This document shows, one piece after another, positions 61,701 through 64,000 of a DNA stretch of 64,000 nucleotides; position 1 is the first letter of the stretch; each line of letters opens with the position of its first letter. The position numbers and the translations under genes are program-made. This DNA is from Saururus chinensis (lineage: Eukaryota > Streptophyta > Magnoliopsida > Piperales > Saururaceae): contig CP141144.1 in the NCBI GenBank assembly GCA_035235625.1, positions 40,608,014-40,672,013 on the forward strand, given 5' to 3'. Under the pieces are notes generated by a model. The model worked only from the letters and a program-made list of their open reading frames with translations. It was not told the DNA's origin and did not search any database.

Positions 61701-61934
61701 CCTTTTCTTTATATTGCTTTCTTTTTGCCAAGTCTTTTCTTCAAGTGGAGTTTCCTCCATCATGCATGAGACATTCTTCATCTTTGGCTTAAAAGCAAAA
61801 GACATCTTCTTCTTTCCCGGTTGGAAGGGTTCACTATCTTTACGGAATGTCATAATCATTGGTCCATTCCTTCTTTTGGGCCTTTGATGCCTTGAAGATA
61901 ATTTTGTCATTATTTCTTCATTCAAGTCCCCCAA
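58779..61934 (-). CDS. Tat gag, 1051-codon open frame
   Basis: A long open frame with a basic N-terminal part, a CxxC motif (FACPTCGNLF) near 61.48 kb, an acidic Ser-rich centre, then the retrotransposon gag domain at about 60.3-59.9 kb (LKGTAFDWYMTLPEESVQTW, FDEEATTSMAQLYST, IKRWRALALKCPD). A zinc-finger-like CLFHRILGHNIKQCYVFK follows at about 59.67 kb, of the CxxHx4Hx4C type common in Tat elements. The C-terminal third holds a Lys-rich run and acidic blocks. It would form virus-like particles and package RNA. The ATG used here is simply the first in the frame; the native start is probably upstream at 62744, cut off by stops. It may overlap the linker by design or by decay. Confidence 0.85.
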   Translation of the reverse strand: MGDLNEEIMTKLSSRHQRPKRRNGPMIMTFRKDSEPFQPGKKKMSFAFKPKMKNVSCMMEETPLEEKTWQKESNIKKRNALEHESPIMENEVSQGGYCIMSNDLNTKKWRPMKIRGQKDMRGENSFYKKEYEDFTYNETFPRKSQQSVLFACPTCGNLFQGQNYQRNNFGKRPHFRGRKSSKFSPFPTFDKSKFCWRRENVKDEDINKSLQHPTPKDNMLHEDSKRLSSPNGSDSSIDLAPRRRKNFKKSRSISSGSWEKLSLDDKFEDSSSNSPKILKTTQSWIPKEKEPNIAIVNMVGSKEEDDQAIKTTQYYTRSKKKISLKDEGVGTSARSPKFTFVTSEFPSIIPHNEDDSEEEVQVEESSTSSNTIPITLSSLESRKVGVHMTTGEREDIEIGQAPTRFIKFMADQEKQIEELKAMIGALATRTQNQQSTSNHQGDFHEVNSHGNEGMDRESPEALVSRKEMQEALKHIQEESKLRKAGVNSPYPAWMDKIPFPPKFKQPNLQTYNGQASPKQHLCHFKALTGNLISNDAILIRLFVSTLKGTAFDWYMTLPEESVQTWADLEAKFLSHFFDEEATTSMAQLYSTKQGPKETVCDFIKRWRALALKCPDGTTQKNLTEICRLNLRVKIQSKMGSIKPETFNDLMKSAIEAERLVFEREAEKYGEKKEYVKPSKKKEALSIQTSEVTSQEKKDKMVEVKKRTLKERMNREYSFDVNETENLFHELMKKGKIKLPECKRPNEEKQTNDPSFCLFHRILGHNIKQCYVFKDQMQALIDEGVIRLTREEKKVSSNLISVQFGAFEPIQVQVPYEEEDVEFKYAEVVLDDYKSLVPLQISDGTFMWVHPDLLKDEKWEIVKKKSRTPKVYDITRIGAFLPLPKLRGVTKSKNKSKKKKKAKRKSEVLPIELLEQEPRVPCTLAEFMPPEPWEKEERLNDVVVPILEEKEVIKEFWECNNVIIISDSESEDDHYEVEDNLVIVLDYESDDSIEIQQNVSNQELDIEINNNEAWLTFEYGDHSLPIEWRAWPEDEVRNTDTETKIDKALACS

Positions 61935-61955
61935 TAATCTGAATTTATTACTTTG

Positions 61956-62744
61956 TTAAGACAAAGTTGGTATATACCCCAATCGTTCCCACACCGAAGC
62001 ATCACTAGGGTTTGACTTTAAAAACTTGTAGCTCAAACCTTTGTTCCCAAGCCTTAAAAACACACTATCACCACTCATATTTTTGCCCAAAGCTAAATGA
62101 GGGGAGGGAGTTGTCTTGGGCATTGAAGCAACATTGGTCTTGAGTTTTTTATGAGTATCATTTCCAAGCCTTAAGAACACACTATCACCACTCAAAATTT
62201 TGCCATAGGCAAATTGAGGGGAGGAAGTTGTCGTTGACTTTGGAACCTTAGTCTTTGAGTCTTCATAAGCATTAGTCCCAAGCCTTGAGAACGCACTATC
62301 ACCACTCAAAATTTTGCCATAGGCAAATTGAGGGGAGGAAGTTGTCCTAGGCTTTGGAACCTTAGTCTTTGAGTCTTCTTAAGCATTATTCCCAAGCCTT
62401 GAGAATGCACTATCACCACTCAAAATTTTTCCATAGGCAAATTGAGGGGAGGAAGTTGTCCTTGACTTTGGAAACTTATTCTTTAAGTCTTCATGAACAT
62501 TATTCCCAAGTCTTGAGAACGCACTATCACTACTCAAAATTTTGCCATAGGCAAATTGAGGGGAGGAAGTTGTCCTTGACTTTGGAACCTTAGCTCTAGC
62601 CTTCTTCTTGGAGACACAAGTAGCATACATGCTAGTGTCCATGGTAGTCACCATTTCATCTTCATATTTTTGTTTTGCTAAAAATGATTGAAACTTAGCC
62701 TCATCAAAGTTGATGACAAGCTTGAAACTTCCATTAGCCTCCAT
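61956..62744 (-). pseudogene. N-terminal gag segment with five 38-residue repeats
   Basis: The frame begins MEANGSFKLVINFDEAKFQS at 62744, 29 nt inside the primer site, and runs into five tandem repeats of 38-39 codons (114-117 bp; nucleotide period positions 62523, 62409, 62295, 62181, 62064). Each has FAYGKILSGDSAFSRLGNNA or a close variant. A TAA at 62379 replaces the Tyr codon of the repeat (one base change), and another TAA at 61956 separates this segment from the 1051-codon gag frame. The role is unknown; the regular SGDS-FxRLG pattern suggests a structural or binding module. Confidence 0.75.
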
Positions 62745-62772
62745 TTTCGCCAAAAAGATGGAAGAAGGAGAG

Positions 62773-62791
62773 GGTCCCACCGGGTGTGCCA
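62773..62791 (-). promoter_or_regulatory. Primer-binding site of the Tat element
   Basis: Minus-strand TGGCACACCCGGTGGGACC, six bases inside the end of the 5' LTR. TGG is the complement of the tRNA CCA tail, and the place is right for priming minus-strand synthesis. I cannot assign the tRNA by eye. Confidence 0.75.
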
Positions 62792-62797
62792 GAAATC

Positions 62798-64000
62798 TGT
62801 TGGGGGATTTCGGTTGGTTCCCTATGCACAAGACAAGAGAAGAGATAGGATAATCTCTTCTTTGCAAGAGATAGAGAAGAAACCTTTTTTTTTATGTGGA
62901 TGACCCTCTCTTGGCCAATTGCTACTACTCTTTAAAATTTGGGATATAGTAGTAGTAATCAACCAATTTTTAAACCCTTCGATTAAATGGCGAAAAATAA
63001 AGACAAATTAGAAGTAGAGAAAGGAGAAGAATATTAAAATTATGAAAAGATGATTACAAGTATTAAAAAGAAAGAACACAATGAAAATGAAGAAGATTAC
63101 ATATAAGAACTCATCATTTGTATGTCTTCTTATCTTTAAACTTAAGAATCCTCTTTCCTTTGCTTTGTGCAACTTCTCCTACTTCAAGCTCCTTGCAAAC
63201 TCCTTGGGATTGAATCCTTAGAATTGAAATGATGCATTGAGAAAAAGACCTTTGAAGGACTTGGTGGATGAGCTTTCTTCTTGGAGTCTTCTTCTCTTCT
63301 TGGTGGAGTGTTTTCCTTTGGGATGAAGAACTTTAGAGTTTGTGAAGGCTTCTTAGACTTGACTGCTAAAAAGCCCCTACCTATGAGAAGAAAGGGGTAT
63401 TTATAGTGTTGGAGTTGTGTCATGGGGTAAAGTAGTGGGAGAGGGTGGTGAGTTAGTGGGGTAGTTTTTGGGAAGTGGGGAGTGAGTTAGTGAATTAGTG
63501 GGGTAGTGGGGAAGACCAATTGGCATGTGGTAATGGTTTGACTTGGTCTTTGCCTTACTCTTCCATTTCATTCATTCATTCATTTTTTTAAGTTTTGACT
63601 TAGTCTTTTCAAATATTAATTTTGTTAGTTAAGTGGACATTCTTTAAAAGTGTAGGGGCCTACTATACATGGGGACTTAACTAATTTTCCTTCCTTAGTT
63701 TTTCTAGTGCACCATGTATTTTTTTGTTACTATCTTCTTTTGTTTTTTTTTTAATTACATAACTAGCCTTTAGGAGGTGGGTCTTAAAATCATCTTTTAG
63801 ACTTTAGGAGGTGGGTCTTAAAATCATCTTTTAGACTTTAAGATTTATTTTAAAGTCTATTCTTTATATGAGACTTATATAGGGTCTTATATTTCAATTT
63901 GGCTAATTTGGTATGGGACCCATGTGGGTTCCATTTAGTCTTTTGATTTACTAATTTGGTGTGGGACCCATGTGGGGTCTCATTCAGTCTTTTGATTTTT
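62798..64000 (-). repeat. 5' LTR of the Tat element (cut by window end)
   Basis: Aligns with 43467 to about 44630 with about 16 single-base differences by eye (near 1.4%). It carries one extra 37-bp duplication near 63.77-63.83 kb (GGAGGTGGGTCTTAAAATCA). Only R-U5 and the start of U3 are in the window; the repeat-rich U3 should follow for another 0.7 kb. Confidence 0.9.
63398..63406 (-). promoter_or_regulatory. TATA box of the Tat 5' LTR
   Basis: Identical CTATAAATACCCC on the minus strand. It is the likely promoter for the genomic RNA that reads gag-pol to the left. Confidence 0.65.

Larger units (their letters stand above)
43467..64000 (-). mobile_element. Tat-lineage Ty3 LTR retrotransposon with antisense cargo
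   Basis: Minus-oriented element continuing past the window end. Order from the right: 5' LTR (62798 onward), primer site, gag, protease, reverse transcriptase, RNase H, second archaeal-type RNase H, integrase, then a long 3' region, and 3' LTR (43467-45385). The second RNase H and a cargo gene on the opposite strand between integrase and 3' LTR are marks of the Tat lineage (Retand/Ogre/Grande relatives). With a full 5' LTR of about 1.9 kb the total would be about 21 kb. It is inserted in the chromovirus RT; AACAT at 43462-43466 is the expected target duplication. Gag and pol contain several stops and frameshifts. Confidence 0.9.

Overview
The window is nuclear DNA from a flowering plant. It contains a multi-exon host kinase gene with plant-type GT-AG introns, Stowaway-like MITEs, a Mutator-like transposon with a 9-bp target duplication, Ty1/copia remnants, a Ty3 chromovirus and a Tat-lineage Ty3 element with two RNase H domains. 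I cannot name the species. The GC-rich 5' exon of the kinase inside AT-rich surroundings does not separate monocot from dicot.

Layout. 2.0-10.3 kb (minus): one apparently intact host gene, an eight-exon CDK-like Ser/Thr kinase whose junctions I placed so that they give a 716-residue protein. 10.9-18.4 kb: gene-poor DNA with MITEs. 18.4-21.3 kb: a decayed copia element, probably split by a solo LTR. 21.3-24.8 kb: no gene. 24.8-33.6 kb: a solo LTR (TSD ACCAT) split by a 7.0-kb MULE (TSD TTTAATAAA). The MULE carries a broken MuDR transposase and a second gene with a plant mobile domain (PMD). 34.0-36.3 kb: a copia fragment. 36.3-43.5 kb: the 3' half of a chromovirus (minus), interrupted by a 3.4-kb solo LTR (TSD CCTTT). 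43.5 kb to beyond the window end: a Tat-lineage retrotransposon (minus) of roughly 21 kb, inserted in the reverse transcriptase of the chromovirus.

The right-hand 28 kb is best read as Russian-doll nesting: copia element, then chromovirus in it, then solo LTR and Tat element in the chromovirus. The missing halves of the chromovirus and the copia element should lie to the right of this window.

The most unusual content is cargo. The Tat element carries, on the opposite strand between integrase and 3' LTR, an intron-containing gene for a PMD plus coiled-coil protein, an unrecognised 112-residue ORF, two families of tandem repeats and a rearranged fragment of a beta-tubulin gene. The MULE independently carries a different PMD gene, and its TIRs are chains of perfect short palindromes. 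So two unrelated transposon classes in one window have each acquired a PMD gene. Most transposon genes here have stops or frameshifts; the kinase is the only gene I consider intact. All splice sites, repeats and LTR comparisons were read by eye.
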